This document shows, piece after piece, positions 1-7,325 of a stretch of DNA of 36,381 nt. The stretch's first letter is position 1; the number at the start of each line of letters is the position of its first letter. Source of the DNA: Spirilliplanes yamanashiensis. GTDB taxonomy: Bacteria; Actinomycetota; Actinomycetes; Mycobacteriales; Micromonosporaceae. The stretch is from the NCBI RefSeq assembly GCF_016863475.1, contig NZ_BOOY01000046.1, positions 1 to 36,381 on the forward strand, read 5' to 3'. The notes below the pieces were generated by a model that saw only the letters and a program-made list of their open reading frames with translations, had not been told where the DNA came from and did no database searches. Made by a program: the position numbers and the translations under genes.

Positions 1-26
1 CCACCATGATCGCCGGGAGGGAGTGA
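1..26 (+). CDS. 3' end of an upstream coding region (partial)
   Basis: A reading frame entering from the left edge ends at a TGA at 24-26 and gives only the last residues TMIAGRE. The next possible start (ATG 34) follows 8 bases later, so the two could be co-transcribed. Too little is present to identify a family, and it may not be coding at all. Confidence 0.25.
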
Positions 27-33
27 GCCGGCC

Positions 34-321
34 ATGCCCGCCGCGCTGCTGGTCGTCGTCGTCCTGCTCGTGGTGCTGATCGCCGCCGGGCCCGCGATCG
101 AGCGGCTGATCGACCGCCGGTGGCCGCCGCCGGACGGCGATCACCGGGGGCCGTTCGCCCCTGGGCCGCACCGCACCGGGACGATCGAATGGAGGGGCAA
201 CCAACGCGAGAAGGAGGTGGCTCATGACGACACTGGTCCGGACCCCGTTCGACCTCATGGGCCTGTCCTGGCTGCCGACGCTGGGCGCCGGCATCAGGAT
301 CGAGGAGCGACTGGACGGTGA
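34..321 (+). CDS. small membrane protein ORF, C-terminal part uncertain
   Basis: The ATG at 34 follows a GGGAGGGAG ribosome-binding site at 15-23. Residues 3-19 are a strongly hydrophobic helix (Leu/Val rich), followed by a basic stretch ERLIDRR, as in a one-pass inner-membrane protein with a short cytoplasmic tail. The first 35 or so codons all end in G or C, which looks like real coding sequence. After about base 138 that bias fades. The frame has no stop until 319, so it runs 98 bases into hspX in another frame. Either the tail is a real long overlap or the reading frame has decayed. A DosR-type box for hspX (148-161) lies inside it. No family is recognised. Confidence 0.4.
   Translation: MPAALLVVVVLLVVLIAAGPAIERLIDRRWPPPDGDHRGPFAPGPHRTGTIEWRGNQREKEVAHDDTGPDPVRPHGPVLAADAGRRHQDRGATGR
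148..161. promoter_or_regulatory. DosR-like box upstream of hspX
   Basis: GGGCCGTTCGCCCC is an exact match to GGGNCNNNNGNCCC and lies 62 bases before the hspX start. A -10 at the usual position (185-190, TCGAAT) has T at -7 but not A at -11. A better hexamer, GACGAT, lies at 180-185, five bases closer than at other promoters. The box is inside the preceding small ORF. Confidence 0.5.
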
Positions 322-622
322 CCGTTACGTGGTGCGCGCCGAACTGCCCGGCGTGGACCCGGCCAAGGACGTCCAGCTGACCGTCGAGCACGGCGAGCTG
401 CACCTGCGGGTGGAGCGCAAGGAGACGCACGCCGAGAAGGGGCGCTCCGAGTTCCACTACGGCTCGTTCTACCGCACGGTCCCGCTGCCGGCCGGAGTCA
501 AGGCGGACACTCTCACCGCCCTGTACACCGACGGCATCCTCGAGATCAGCGCGCTCGTCGGCGAACCCGCGCCGACGGCGAAGGCGATCCCGATCACCAT
601 CGGGACGGCTGGATCCAGCTGA
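224..622 (+). CDS. hspX: HspX/Acr-like small heat-shock protein (Hsp20, alpha-crystallin family)
   Basis: An ATP-independent holdase that binds unfolding proteins as a cytoplasmic oligomer. The 132-residue product has a short N-terminal arm (1-25) and an alpha-crystallin domain over roughly 26-125. The stretches YVVRAELPGVDPAKDVQ, GRSEFHYGSF and DGILEISA are close to the equivalent stretches of M. tuberculosis HspX (Acr, Rv2031c), nearer than to generic Hsp17 proteins. The C-terminal IPITIG resembles the family's anchoring I-x-I motif. The ATG at 224 follows an AGGAGG-type ribosome-binding site at about 211-218. A strong hairpin at 628-664 ends the unit. In M. tuberculosis hspX is the hallmark of hypoxic dormancy under DosR; here a DosR-like box lies at 148-161. 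Function from family is firm; orthology to hspX is inferred. Confidence 0.95.
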   Translation: MTTLVRTPFDLMGLSWLPTLGAGIRIEERLDGDRYVVRAELPGVDPAKDVQLTVEHGELHLRVERKETHAEKGRSEFHYGSFYRTVPLPAGVKADTLTALYTDGILEISALVGEPAPTAKAIPITIGTAGSS

Positions 623-627
623 TGTCC

Positions 628-664
628 CGGACGGAGCCCGGCCCGGTGGGCCGGGCTCCGTCCG
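628..664 (+). terminator. strong hairpin terminator after hspX
   Basis: A perfect 17-bp stem (628-644 with 648-664) around the loop GGT starts 5 bases after the hspX stop. There is no T-tract, as is common for actinobacterial terminators. Confidence 0.8.
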
Positions 665-709
665 CTGCCGGGGCGCCGGTTCGCCCGCCGGATGCCGAGG
701 TCCCACAAC

Positions 710-723
710 GGGACCATCGGCCC
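710..723. promoter_or_regulatory. DosR-like box upstream of the tandem USP gene
   Basis: GGGACCATCGGCCC is an exact match to GGGNCNNNNGNCCC, 60 bases before the ATG at 783. It overlaps the alternative in-frame ATG at 726, which argues for the later start. The expected -10 position (747-752, TCCACT) has T at -7 but no A at -11. Confidence 0.6.
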
Positions 724-782
724 TGATGAATCGGCCGGTGACGCGGTCCACTGGAGGTGTGGCACGACGCGGGAGGTGTGCC

Positions 783-1748
783 ATGACCGACATCGAGCGC
801 GAACGCATCGAGCAGGAAGCCCGCCGCCGGGCCGGCGCCGGCGGGCCGCCGACCCGGTACGGGGAGGTGGTGAACCGCTACCTCGGTGTGGCCGGCTACA
901 CCGCCACGGCGCCGCACCGGATCACGCCGGCCGCGCACCCCACCGGCTCCGCCCCGCCGGCCGTCCCGCCGACCGTCCCGCCGTCCGCCAGAACGGTGGT
1001 CGTCGGGGTGGACGACTCCCCGGCCAGCTTCGTCGCCGTCGACCACGCGGCGATCGAGGCCGAGCTGCGAGGCTGGGACCTGCGCCTGCTGCACGTCCAG
1101 CACGGCGGCGGGTCCGCCCGCCGCGACCGGGGAGCCGCGCTGCTGACCGAGTTCACCGACCGGGTCCACGCGCGATCCCGGACCGTCGCGGTGGCCGGCC
1201 GGCTCGTCGTCGGCGCGCCCGCGACCACCCTGCTCGCCGAAGCGCACGGCGCCGGGCTCGTCGTCGTCGGCTCCCGGCACGGCGCGGTCGGCGCGGCGTT
1301 CGGCCGCACGGTGGGGGCCCGGATCGCCGCGGACCACGACGGCCCCGTCCTCGTGGTCCGCGTGCCGGGCTGGCCGCCCGGGCCCGAGTTCGCGTCCCGG
1401 CCGGTGGTCGTCGGCGTCGACGACTCACCCGACTCGACGCCCGCCGTCGAGTTCGCCCTCGCCGAGGCCCGGGCCCGCGAGTGCGACGTCGTGATGCTGC
1501 ACGCCACCGGCGAGGCCCCGGCAGCCGACGAGCCGGCCGGCCGCCTGGCCGACGCGGACGGCGTCCGGGTCCACCACCGCCGGGTGCCCGGCACCGCCGT
1601 CGCGGCGCTGGTGGCCGCCTCCGACAGGGCGGCGGCGGTCGTCCTCGGCCGCCGCGGCCGGGGCAGCCGGGCCGGCGCGGCCCCGCTCGGCTCGGTCAGC
1701 CGGGCCCTGGTCCAGCGCGCGCACTGCCCGGTGTTCCTGGTGGGCTGA
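783..1748 (+). CDS. tandem universal stress protein (two USP domains)
   Basis: A 321-residue cytoplasmic protein with two UspA domains (about 71-210 and 213-321). Each opens with the family's beta1/alpha1 motif VVVGVDDSP. The second domain keeps an ATP-site-like run GRRG followed ten residues later by GS; the usual pattern is G-2x-G-9x-G(S/T). In the first domain the second glycine is His (GSRHG), so nucleotide binding there is doubtful. The first 60 or so residues are a charged, proline-rich extension (ERERIEQEARRR) not usual for USPs. I chose the ATG at 783 over 726 because GGGAGGTG lies 7 bases before it and 726 falls in the operator. Tandem USPs are typical DosR-regulon members in mycobacteria; their biochemical role is poorly defined. 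Confidence 0.92.
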   Translation: MTDIERERIEQEARRRAGAGGPPTRYGEVVNRYLGVAGYTATAPHRITPAAHPTGSAPPAVPPTVPPSARTVVVGVDDSPASFVAVDHAAIEAELRGWDLRLLHVQHGGGSARRDRGAALLTEFTDRVHARSRTVAVAGRLVVGAPATTLLAEAHGAGLVVVGSRHGAVGAAFGRTVGARIAADHDGPVLVVRVPGWPPGPEFASRPVVVGVDDSPDSTPAVEFALAEARARECDVVMLHATGEAPAADEPAGRLADADGVRVHHRRVPGTAVAALVAASDRAAAVVLGRRGRGSRAGAAPLGSVSRALVQRAHCPVFLVG

Positions 1749-1783
1749 CGCGAGTGGCCCGACGGGCCGGTGGCGACCCGCCC

Positions 1784-1820
1784 GGTCCGCCGGTCCCGGC
1801 CGTTTCGGGGCAAAGGACCC
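1784..1820. promoter_or_regulatory. paired DosR-like boxes and leaderless promoter of the Acg-like gene
   Basis: The box at 1807-1820 (GGGGCAAAGGACCC) matches GGGNCNNNNGNCCC exactly. A one-mismatch copy lies 23 bp upstream at 1784-1797. The proximal box centre (1813.5) is 42.5 bp from the A of the ATG at 1856. The hexamer GACAGT at 1844-1849 sits at -12 to -7 relative to that A, with A at -11 and T at -7. There is no convincing ribosome-binding site, so a leaderless mRNA starting at the ATG is likely. Confidence 0.65.
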
Positions 1821-1855
1821 TACGGCCGGGCGGCCGCCGGGGCGACAGTCGTGGC

Positions 1856-2569
1856 ATGTCCACGATCGTCTTCCCCGACCGGGCGGCCAGCGCCCGGCAC
1901 GCCCGCGCCGAACAGTGCCTGGGGCGTGCCGCGGCCGCCGCCGCCAAGGCGCCCCTGGTGGGCGGCGCGCGCCCGTGGCGGTGGCACCTGGCCGGCGACA
2001 CGGCGGCCCTGTACCTGGTCCCCGGCGGTCCGGCCGCCGGGCCCGACGCCCACGTCCGCGACGTGGTCGACTGCGGATCCGCCCTGCACCACGCCCTGAC
2101 GGCGCTCGCCGGCGAGGGCGCCCGCGCGGTGGTGTGCCCGTTCCCGCACCCCGGCAGGCCGGACCTGCTCGCCACGGTCCGCGTCTCGGACCTCGGCACC
2201 GCGACGCCGGCGGCGGTTCGCGCCTACCAGGCGGTCTCGCTGCGGACCCGCACCGCGGCGCTGCCGGGCCGGGCCACGATGCCGGCGACCGTCCGGTCCA
2301 CACTGGAGGAGGCCGCAGCGGTCCAGGGCGCCCGCCTCCGGGTGCTCGGCGCCCGGCCGGACGGCAGGCGCTCGCGTGACGCGCTGATCGAGGCGCCGGA
2401 CGACACCGCCGGCGGCTGGCTGAGCGCCGGGCGCGCGCTGTCGGCGGTCGCGCTGGCCGCGGCGATGGACCGGCTGGTCGTGACCGTCGCGGCGCACCTG
2501 ACGACCGGCGCCGGGGCGCACCCGGCCGTCGCGGTCCGGGTGTCCGTGCCGGGGCCCGCCGGCGGCTGA
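1856..2569 (+). CDS. shortened Acg-like nitroreductase-fold protein
   Basis: A 237-residue protein resembling M. tuberculosis Acg (Rv2032), a DosR-regulated member of the FMN-binding nitroreductase superfamily. Alignable parts are AAKAPLVGGARPWRWHLAGD with TAALYLV (about 29-55), VVDCGSALHHALTALAGEGA (about 70-89), and a C-terminal block with SAGRALSAVALAAAMDRL. Acg itself is about 330 residues. Here a middle section is missing, and the His-Asn-Ser before PWRW that belongs to the flavin-pocket region has become VGGAR (35-39). Acg is thought to sequester FMN rather than act as a reductase; this version may have lost even that. The codons look normal for the region, so it seems maintained rather than decaying. 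It follows the USP gene but has its own box pair. Confidence 0.7.
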   Translation: MSTIVFPDRAASARHARAEQCLGRAAAAAAKAPLVGGARPWRWHLAGDTAALYLVPGGPAAGPDAHVRDVVDCGSALHHALTALAGEGARAVVCPFPHPGRPDLLATVRVSDLGTATPAAVRAYQAVSLRTRTAALPGRATMPATVRSTLEEAAAVQGARLRVLGARPDGRRSRDALIEAPDDTAGGWLSAGRALSAVALAAAMDRLVVTVAAHLTTGAGAHPAVAVRVSVPGPAGG

Positions 2570-2574
2570 CCCGC

Positions 2575-2589
2575 GGCGGCGCAGCCGCC
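2575..2589 (+). terminator. small GC hairpin after the Acg-like gene
   Basis: GGCGGC GCA GCCGCC starts 5 bases after the stop codon. A short 6-bp stem without a T-tract; possible weak terminator. Confidence 0.35.
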
Positions 2590-2593
2590 CGAC

Positions 2594-2666
2594 GGGACTT
2601 CCGGCCCGCACCTTCGGGACCCTGGACACCACCGGCGCCCGGTGCCGGGACGCGACGATCACGGTG
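2594..2666 (+). promoter_or_regulatory. tandem DosR-like boxes and predicted promoter of adhE
   Basis: The exact box GGGACTTCCGGCCC (2594-2607) is followed 22 bp later by the one-mismatch box GGGACCCTGGACAC (2616-2629). The hexamer GACGAT at 2654-2659 predicts transcription from about 2666, placing the proximal box at -43.5 and the distal box at -65.5. The leader to the ATG at 2711 would be about 45 bases. Confidence 0.65.
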
Positions 2667-2710
2667 TGACCGGACGGCAGCGCCGGCACCGACGATCGGA
2701 GCGTTCCGCC

Positions 2711-3139
2711 ATGACCACCGCCACCGCGACCACCCCCCTGCCCGCCGAGCCGGGCGTGGCCATCGAGACCCTGGTCGGCAACGGGCTCAAGGCACTGGAC
2801 GACTACGCCGGCTTCACCCAGGAGCGCATCGACGAGATCGTGGCGAAGGCGTCCGTGGCGGCACTCGGCCGGCACGGCGACCTGGCGCGCTCGGCGGTCG
2901 CCGAGACCGGCCGGGGCGTGTTCGAGGACAAGGCCGTCAAGAACATCTTCGCGTGCGAGCACGTCACCAACCACATGGCGGGCCTCAAGACGGTCGGGGT
3001 GATCGCCCGCGACGAGATCAACGGCATCGTCGAGATCGCCGAGCCGGTCGGTGTCGTCTGCGCCGTCACGCCGGTGACCAACCCGACGTCGACGACCATC
3101 TTCAAGGCGCTGCTGGGACTGAAGACCGCAATCCGATGA
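2711..3139 (+). CDS. adhE: AdhE, N-terminal fragment before a frameshift
   Basis: This is the start of the acetaldehyde dehydrogenase (CoA-acylating) half of bifunctional aldehyde-alcohol dehydrogenase, which reduces acetyl-CoA to acetaldehyde and then ethanol with NADH. Residues up to about 139 contain the conserved run VGVVCAVTPVTNPTST and FKALLGLKT. The family continues with RNPxIF. Here the frame reads KTAIR and stops at TGA 3137-3139. Adding one C to the CC at 3126-3127 restores KTRNPMIF and joins this fragment to the downstream frame. The start ATG follows CGGAGCG at about 2698-2704. Either a recent inactivating deletion or a base-calling or assembly error in a C run; the sequence alone cannot separate them. 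Confidence 0.85.
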   Translation: MTTATATTPLPAEPGVAIETLVGNGLKALDDYAGFTQERIDEIVAKASVAALGRHGDLARSAVAETGRGVFEDKAVKNIFACEHVTNHMAGLKTVGVIARDEINGIVEIAEPVGVVCAVTPVTNPTSTTIFKALLGLKTAIR

Positions 3140-5400
3140 TCTTCGCCTTCCACCCGTCGGCCCAGCGGTGCAGCGCCGAGGCGGCCCGGGTGGTCCGCGA
3201 CGCCGCCGTCGCCGCGGGCGCCCCCGAGCACTGCATCCAGTGGATCGAGCAGCCGTCGGTCGAGGCCACCGGCGCGCTGATGAACCACCCCGGGGTGTCG
3301 ACCATCCTGGCCACCGGCGGCAACGGCATGGTGCGGGCCGCGTACTCGGCGGGCAAGCCCGCCCTCGGCGTGGGCGCCGGCAACGTGCCCGCGTACGTGC
3401 ACCGCGACGCGAACCTGCGCCGCGCCGTGCACGACATCGTGCTGTCGAAGTCGTTCGACAACGGCATGATCTGCGCCTCCGAGCAGGCGGCCATCATCGA
3501 CGCCGCCGTGTACGACGCCGCCCTCGCCGAGTTCCGCCGGCTGCACGCCCACGTCGCCACCCCCGGCGAGAAGCGCCTGCTCGAGGAGCTGATCTTCGGC
3601 GCCGCCGCCGGCGGGTCGGACTGCGCCGGGGCGCGGCTGAACCCGGCCGTCGTCGGGCGCAGCGCCGCGTGGATCGCCGAGCAGGCCGGCTTCACGGTCC
3701 CGGCGGACACGTCGGTGATCCTGGCCGAGGTCGACCACGTCGGCCCGGCGGAGCCCCTGACCCGGGAGAAGCTCTGCCCCGTCCTGGCGGTGCTGAGCGC
3801 CGGGTCCACCGACGAGGGCATCCGCCACGCCGAGCGGATGGTCGAGCTCAACGGCCTGGGGCACAGCGCGGTCGTGCACACCGAGGACGAGCGGCTGGCC
3901 GAGGAGTACGGCCGGCGGCTCAAGGCGGTGCGCATCATCTGGAACGCGCCGGCGTCGCAGGGCGGCATCGGCGACATGTACAACGCGTTCCTGCCGTCGC
4001 TGACCCTGGGCTGCGGCAGCTACGGCCGCAACTCGGTGTCGAACAACGTCACCGCGGTCGACCTGATCAACGTCAAGCGGATCGGCCGGCGCACCAACAA
4101 CCTGCAGTGGTTCAAGGTCCCGCCGAAGATCTACTTCGAGCCGAACGCGATCCGCTACCTGGCCGACATGCCCGACGTGCACCGGGTCACCGTGGTCACC
4201 GACCACACGATGACCCGGCTCGGGTACGTCGACCGGCTGATCACCGTGCTGCAGCGGCGGCCGGAGCGGGTGGCGCTGCAGATCATCGACGACGTCGAGC
4301 CCGAACCGAGCGTCGGCACGGTCGACCGCGGCGCGGACCTGATGCGCTCGTTCCGGCCCGACACGATCGTCGCGCTCGGCGGCGGCTCGGCGATGGACGC
4401 CGCCAAGGTGATGTGGCTGCGCTACGAGCACCCCGAGGTGGTGTTCGCCGACATGCGCGAGAAGTTCTTCGACATCCGCAAGCGGGCGTTCAAGTTCCCG
4501 ACCCTGGGGGAGCGGGCGCAGCTGGTCTGCATCCCGACCACGTCCGGCACGGGCGCCGAGGTGACCCCGTTCGCCGTCATCACCGACACCGTCACCGGCA
4601 AGAAGTACCCGCTCGCCGACTACGCCCTGACGCCGAGCGTGGCCGTCGTCGACCCGGTGCTCGCCGCCGACCTGCCGCCCGTCATCACCGCCGACAGCGG
4701 CTTCGACGCGCTCACCCACGCCACCGAGTCGTACGTGTCCGTCTACGCCAACGACTTCACCGACGGCCCGGCGCTGCAGGCCGTGAAGCTCATCTTCGGC
4801 CACCTGGAGCGGGCCGTGCGCCACGGCGCCGCCGACCCGGAGGCCCGCGAGAAGATGCACAACGCCGGCACCATCGCCGGCATGGCGTTCGGCAGCGCGT
4901 TCCTCGGCATCGTGCACGCGATGTCGCACACGCTGGGCGCGACGTTCCACATCGCGCACGGCCGGACCAACGCGATCCTGCTGCCGCACGTCATCCGGTA
5001 CAACGGCTCGACCCCGGCCAAGCTCACCGGCTGGCCCAAGTACGAGAACTACCGCGCCCCGGAACGCTTCCAGGACATCGCCCGCATGCTCGGCCTGCCG
5101 GCGGCCACCCCGCAGGAGGGCGTCGAGTCGTACGCCGCCGCGGTGGAACGCCTGCGCGACGCCGCCGGCATCGAACCGTCGTTCCGGGCCGCCGGCGTCG
5201 ACGAGGACGCCTTCCTGGCGGCCCTGCCCCAGCAGGCCGTCAACGCCTACGAGGACCAGTGCGCCCCGGCCAACCCCCGCATGCCGATGCTCGACGACAT
5301 GCAGGATTTGATGCGCGCCGCCTACTACGGCAGCCGGCGGGCAGCCGATCAGCGACACACCGCGGACGACCCCGCGCCGCCGCACCACACCGGCCGGTGA
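3136..5400 (+). CDS. adhE: AdhE, remainder after the frameshift (ALDH rest plus Fe-ADH domain)
   Basis: The rest of the bifunctional enzyme. The acylating-aldehyde-dehydrogenase part contains the catalytic cysteine in NGMICASEQ (TGC at 3472-3474, about Cys255 of a restored protein; E. coli AdhE uses Cys246). A linker follows, then the iron-dependent alcohol dehydrogenase half with the nucleotide-binding GGGSAMDAAK, the family motif TSGTGAEVTPFAVIT, and the metal-ligand region FDALTHATES, HAMSHTLGA and HIAHGRTNA. A restored protein would be about 896 residues, the usual AdhE length. The ATG at 3136 overlaps the upstream stop as ATGA, so coupled re-initiation is conceivable, but there is no ribosome-binding site and the split falls inside the Rossmann fold. 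Everything after the shift is intact, so the lesion is very young or artefactual. Fermentative NAD+ recycling suits an oxygen-limitation regulon. Confidence 0.88.
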   Translation: MIFAFHPSAQRCSAEAARVVRDAAVAAGAPEHCIQWIEQPSVEATGALMNHPGVSTILATGGNGMVRAAYSAGKPALGVGAGNVPAYVHRDANLRRAVHDIVLSKSFDNGMICASEQAAIIDAAVYDAALAEFRRLHAHVATPGEKRLLEELIFGAAAGGSDCAGARLNPAVVGRSAAWIAEQAGFTVPADTSVILAEVDHVGPAEPLTREKLCPVLAVLSAGSTDEGIRHAERMVELNGLGHSAVVHTEDERLAEEYGRRLKAVRIIWNAPASQGGIGDMYNAFLPSLTLGCGSYGRNSVSNNVTAVDLINVKRIGRRTNNLQWFKVPPKIYFEPNAIRYLADMPDVHRVTVVTDHTMTRLGYVDRLITVLQRRPERVALQIIDDVEPEPSVGTVDRGADLMRSFRPDTIVALGGGSAMDAAKVMWLRYEHPEVVFADMREKFFDIRKRAFKFPTLGERAQLVCIPTTSGTGAEVTPFAVITDTVTGKKYPLADYALTPSVAVVDPVLAADLPPVITADSGFDALTHATESYVSVYANDFTDGPALQAVKLIFGHLERAVRHGAADPEAREKMHNAGTIAGMAFGSAFLGIVHAMSHTLGATFHIAHGRTNAILLPHVIRYNGSTPAKLTGWPKYENYRAPERFQDIARMLGLPAATPQEGVESYAAAVERLRDAAGIEPSFRAAGVDEDAFLAALPQQAVNAYEDQCAPANPRMPMLDDMQDLMRAAYYGSRRAADQRHTADDPAPPHHTGR

Positions 5401-5403
5401 GCC

Positions 5404-5428
5404 GGACCCGGTACGGGTCCAAGGGCCC
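5404..5428 (+). promoter_or_regulatory. hairpin overlapped by a DosR-like box, upstream of the GerW-like gene
   Basis: GGACCCG GTA CGGGTCC (5404-5420) forms a perfect 7-bp hairpin just after adhE, a possible terminator. It overlaps the exact box GGGTCCAAGGGCCC (5415-5428). The hexamer GAGGCT at 5452-5457 places a transcription start at about 5464 and the box at -42.5. The leader to the ATG at 5520 region is about 55 bases and carries ACAGGAGG. Confidence 0.6.
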
Positions 5429-5518
5429 TGGCCGGCCGCGGCCCGCGGCGCGAGGCTGGGGGGCGCCGGCGGTGCGCGGACGTGCGCGCCGCGGCGGAGG
5501 CCACAGGAGGCGGACGAC

Positions 5519-6001
5519 ATGACACAGCAGACTGCGCTGGCCGACGTGGTGCGCGAGGCGATCGGGGACGCACGGGCGGATCGCGCGTTCGGCACCCCGG
5601 TGGTGCGGGACGGCGTGGTGGTCCTGCCCGTCGCGCGGGTCGGCGGCGGAGGCGGTGGCGGCAGCGGCACCGGGATCACGGCGCCCGCCGGCGCGGAGGC
5701 CCGGGGGCGCGGGGCCTCCGGTGACGGGTCCGGAGGCGGCTCGGGCAGCGGCTCCGGCGGCGGCATGGGGATGTCCGCGACGCCCCTCGGCGTCTTCGTC
5801 CTCAAGGACGGCACGGTGCGCTGGCGTCCGGCGGTGGACGTCAACCGGATCATCGCCGGCGGCCAGCTCGTGGCCGTCGTGGCGCTGCTGGTCGTCCGGG
5901 CCCTGGGCACCGCCCGCTCCACGCAGCGCGTTCACCGGGGCCGGTGGACCGTCACCCGGCGCCGCCGGGCGGGCTTCCTGGCCCGGGGCACGGCACGGTG
6001 A
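5519..6001 (+). CDS. GerW/YtfJ family protein with a C-terminal membrane segment
   Basis: The 160-residue product has the hallmarks of the spore protein YtfJ/GerW family: FGTPVVRDGVVVLPVARV (24-41), a glycine/serine-rich run (42-88), and GMSATPLGVFVLKDGTVRWRPA (84-105). Bacillus GerW is needed for lysozyme-type germination, but the family is widespread in actinobacteria without a known job. Residues 111-130 form a hydrophobic helix followed by a basic tail (RVHRGRW, TRRRR), which predicts membrane anchoring with a positively charged end. An AGGAGG site at 5504-5510 supports the ATG at 5519. The last 50 bases overlap the convergent WS/DGAT gene. Presence under a DosR-like box suggests a resting-cell role; that is inference. 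Confidence 0.75.
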   Translation: MTQQTALADVVREAIGDARADRAFGTPVVRDGVVVLPVARVGGGGGGGSGTGITAPAGAEARGRGASGDGSGGGSGSGSGGGMGMSATPLGVFVLKDGTVRWRPAVDVNRIIAGGQLVAVVALLVVRALGTARSTQRVHRGRWTVTRRRRAGFLARGTAR

Positions 6002-7325
6002 CGGCGGTCAGCGCGTCCAGCTCGGCGCGCAGGGCGCGTGCCAGGACCGGCACGTCGGGGAAGGCGTCCGGATCGGTCAGCGCGGTGACCGTCAGCGTGC
6101 CGGCGTACGACAGCGCCTCGAACCGCACCGTGAGGTTGCCGGCCTGGCTGACCGCGAGCGGGATGACGGCGCGGATCGGTGCGCCGGCGAAACGCAGCGG
6201 CACGTCGGGGCCGTGGACGTAGCTGACGACCGTGTGGATCCGGCGCTGGCGCGTCATGTACCAGCGGTAACCACCCAGGCCGGCGGCGATGCGGAACGCC
6301 GCGCCGAGCAGGGCGATCGGCGGCGGACCGGTCGCGAGGCCGCGGCGTGCGCGCACGGCCGCCGCGACCCCGGCGACCTGCTCGGCGGGCCGGGCCGCCG
6401 TGGGCACCGCCAGCACCAGCGGGCTGACCTTGTTGCCCAGCCCGCTGCTGACGGTCTCGCGGCGGGCCGCCACGGGCACCGCGACCATCACCCGGCCGAC
6501 CGCCTCCGCGCGGTGCCGCAGCACCGTGTGCAAGGCCCGGGCGACCACCGTCACGAGGGCGGCGTTGACGGTGCCGCCGAGCCGGTGCGCCGCCGCCCGC
6601 ACGGCGGCGACGTCGGCGTGCACCACGGTCATCCGCTGGCGTGGTCCCGTCGGGCGCAGCAGGGAGCACGGCGCCGCCCGCTCGGGACGCAGACCGCCCC
6701 CGGCCGCCATCGACGCCCGCAGCTGCCGCCACGTCGTCCGCGCCCGCCGCACGGCGTGCCGGCGCGCCGCCCAGGCGTCCGCCGCGAGCTGCCGGGCGCC
6801 GGGCCGCGGGCGGGGGACCCGGGCGGCCGGGGCGACGGCGGGCCCGGCGGGATCCGCGAGGTCACGCAGGACGGCCAGCCCGCCGATCCCGTCGGCCACC
6901 GCGTGGTGCAGGACCACGACGAGTGCCACCCGGCCCCCGGCGAGGCCGGTCACGAGGGCGGCCCGCCACAGTGGCCGGTCCCGGGGCAGGCGGTCCACGA
7001 CCAGCCGGACGGCGGTGTCGACCAGCGCCTGCTCGTCGCCCGGCGACGGGCAGGCCAGGCGGCTCAGGTGGCGCCGTGGATCGAAGCGGTCGTCGTCGGC
7101 CCAGACCGCCCGGCCGCATCCGGGCGGCGGCCGGAACAGCCGCTGACCCAGCCGCGGCACCGCGGCCAGCCGCTCGGCGAGGAGCCGCTCCGCGCGGGCC
7201 GGGTCGAACTCGCCGCCCGGGTCCAGCAGGACGGCCGCCCCGAACTGCTCCGGCACCGGCCCGGCGTCCATCGCCAGGAACGCGAGATCGGCGTCGCTGG
7301 CGCGGTCGACCGGGATGGTGCCCAC
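5952..7325 (-). CDS. wax ester synthase / diacylglycerol acyltransferase (WS/DGAT)
   Basis: Transfers acyl groups from acyl-CoA to diacylglycerol or fatty alcohols to make storage lipid at the membrane. The 457-residue length is typical of actinobacterial WS/DGAT, and the acyltransferase motif HHxxxDG is present as HHAVADG (140-146). Other family stretches are DRPLWRAALV (116-125) and PVAARRETVSSGLGNKVSPL, a version of the conserved region around GN-x-(V/I)-S. The frame is open to 7595, but the family homology begins at SDADLAFLAMD. The GTG at 7325 fits that, and lies exactly 42.5 bp from the centre of the box at 7361-7374, so the mRNA is probably leaderless. M. tuberculosis tgs1 (Rv3130c) is a DosR-induced triacylglycerol synthase of this family; this is its likely counterpart, though substrate choice is not visible. 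Confidence 0.92.
   Translation of the reverse strand: MGTIPVDRASDADLAFLAMDAGPVPEQFGAAVLLDPGGEFDPARAERLLAERLAAVPRLGQRLFRPPPGCGRAVWADDDRFDPRRHLSRLACPSPGDEQALVDTAVRLVVDRLPRDRPLWRAALVTGLAGGRVALVVVLHHAVADGIGGLAVLRDLADPAGPAVAPAARVPRPRPGARQLAADAWAARRHAVRRARTTWRQLRASMAAGGGLRPERAAPCSLLRPTGPRQRMTVVHADVAAVRAAAHRLGGTVNAALVTVVARALHTVLRHRAEAVGRVMVAVPVAARRETVSSGLGNKVSPLVLAVPTAARPAEQVAGVAAAVRARRGLATGPPPIALLGAAFRIAAGLGGYRWYMTRQRRIHTVVSYVHGPDVPLRFAGAPIRAVIPLAVSQAGNLTVRFEALSYAGTLTVTALTDPDAFPDVPVLARALRAELDALTAVTVPCPGPGSPPGGAG

Noticed and set aside
3120-3140. Programmed ribosomal frameshift in adhE
   Set aside because: No slippery heptamer, no following pseudoknot and no family precedent; a single missing C in a C run explains it better.
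5640-5765. Glycine/serine-coding run as a minisatellite
   Set aside because: The triplets are not exact repeats, and a Gly-rich segment is normal for GerW/YtfJ proteins.
2803-5922. 1039-codon open frame on the minus strand opposite adhE
   Set aside because: It is the antisense shadow of adhE and the GerW-like gene, rich in Arg/Gly/Ala/Pro with no domain; long antisense frames are expected at this GC content.
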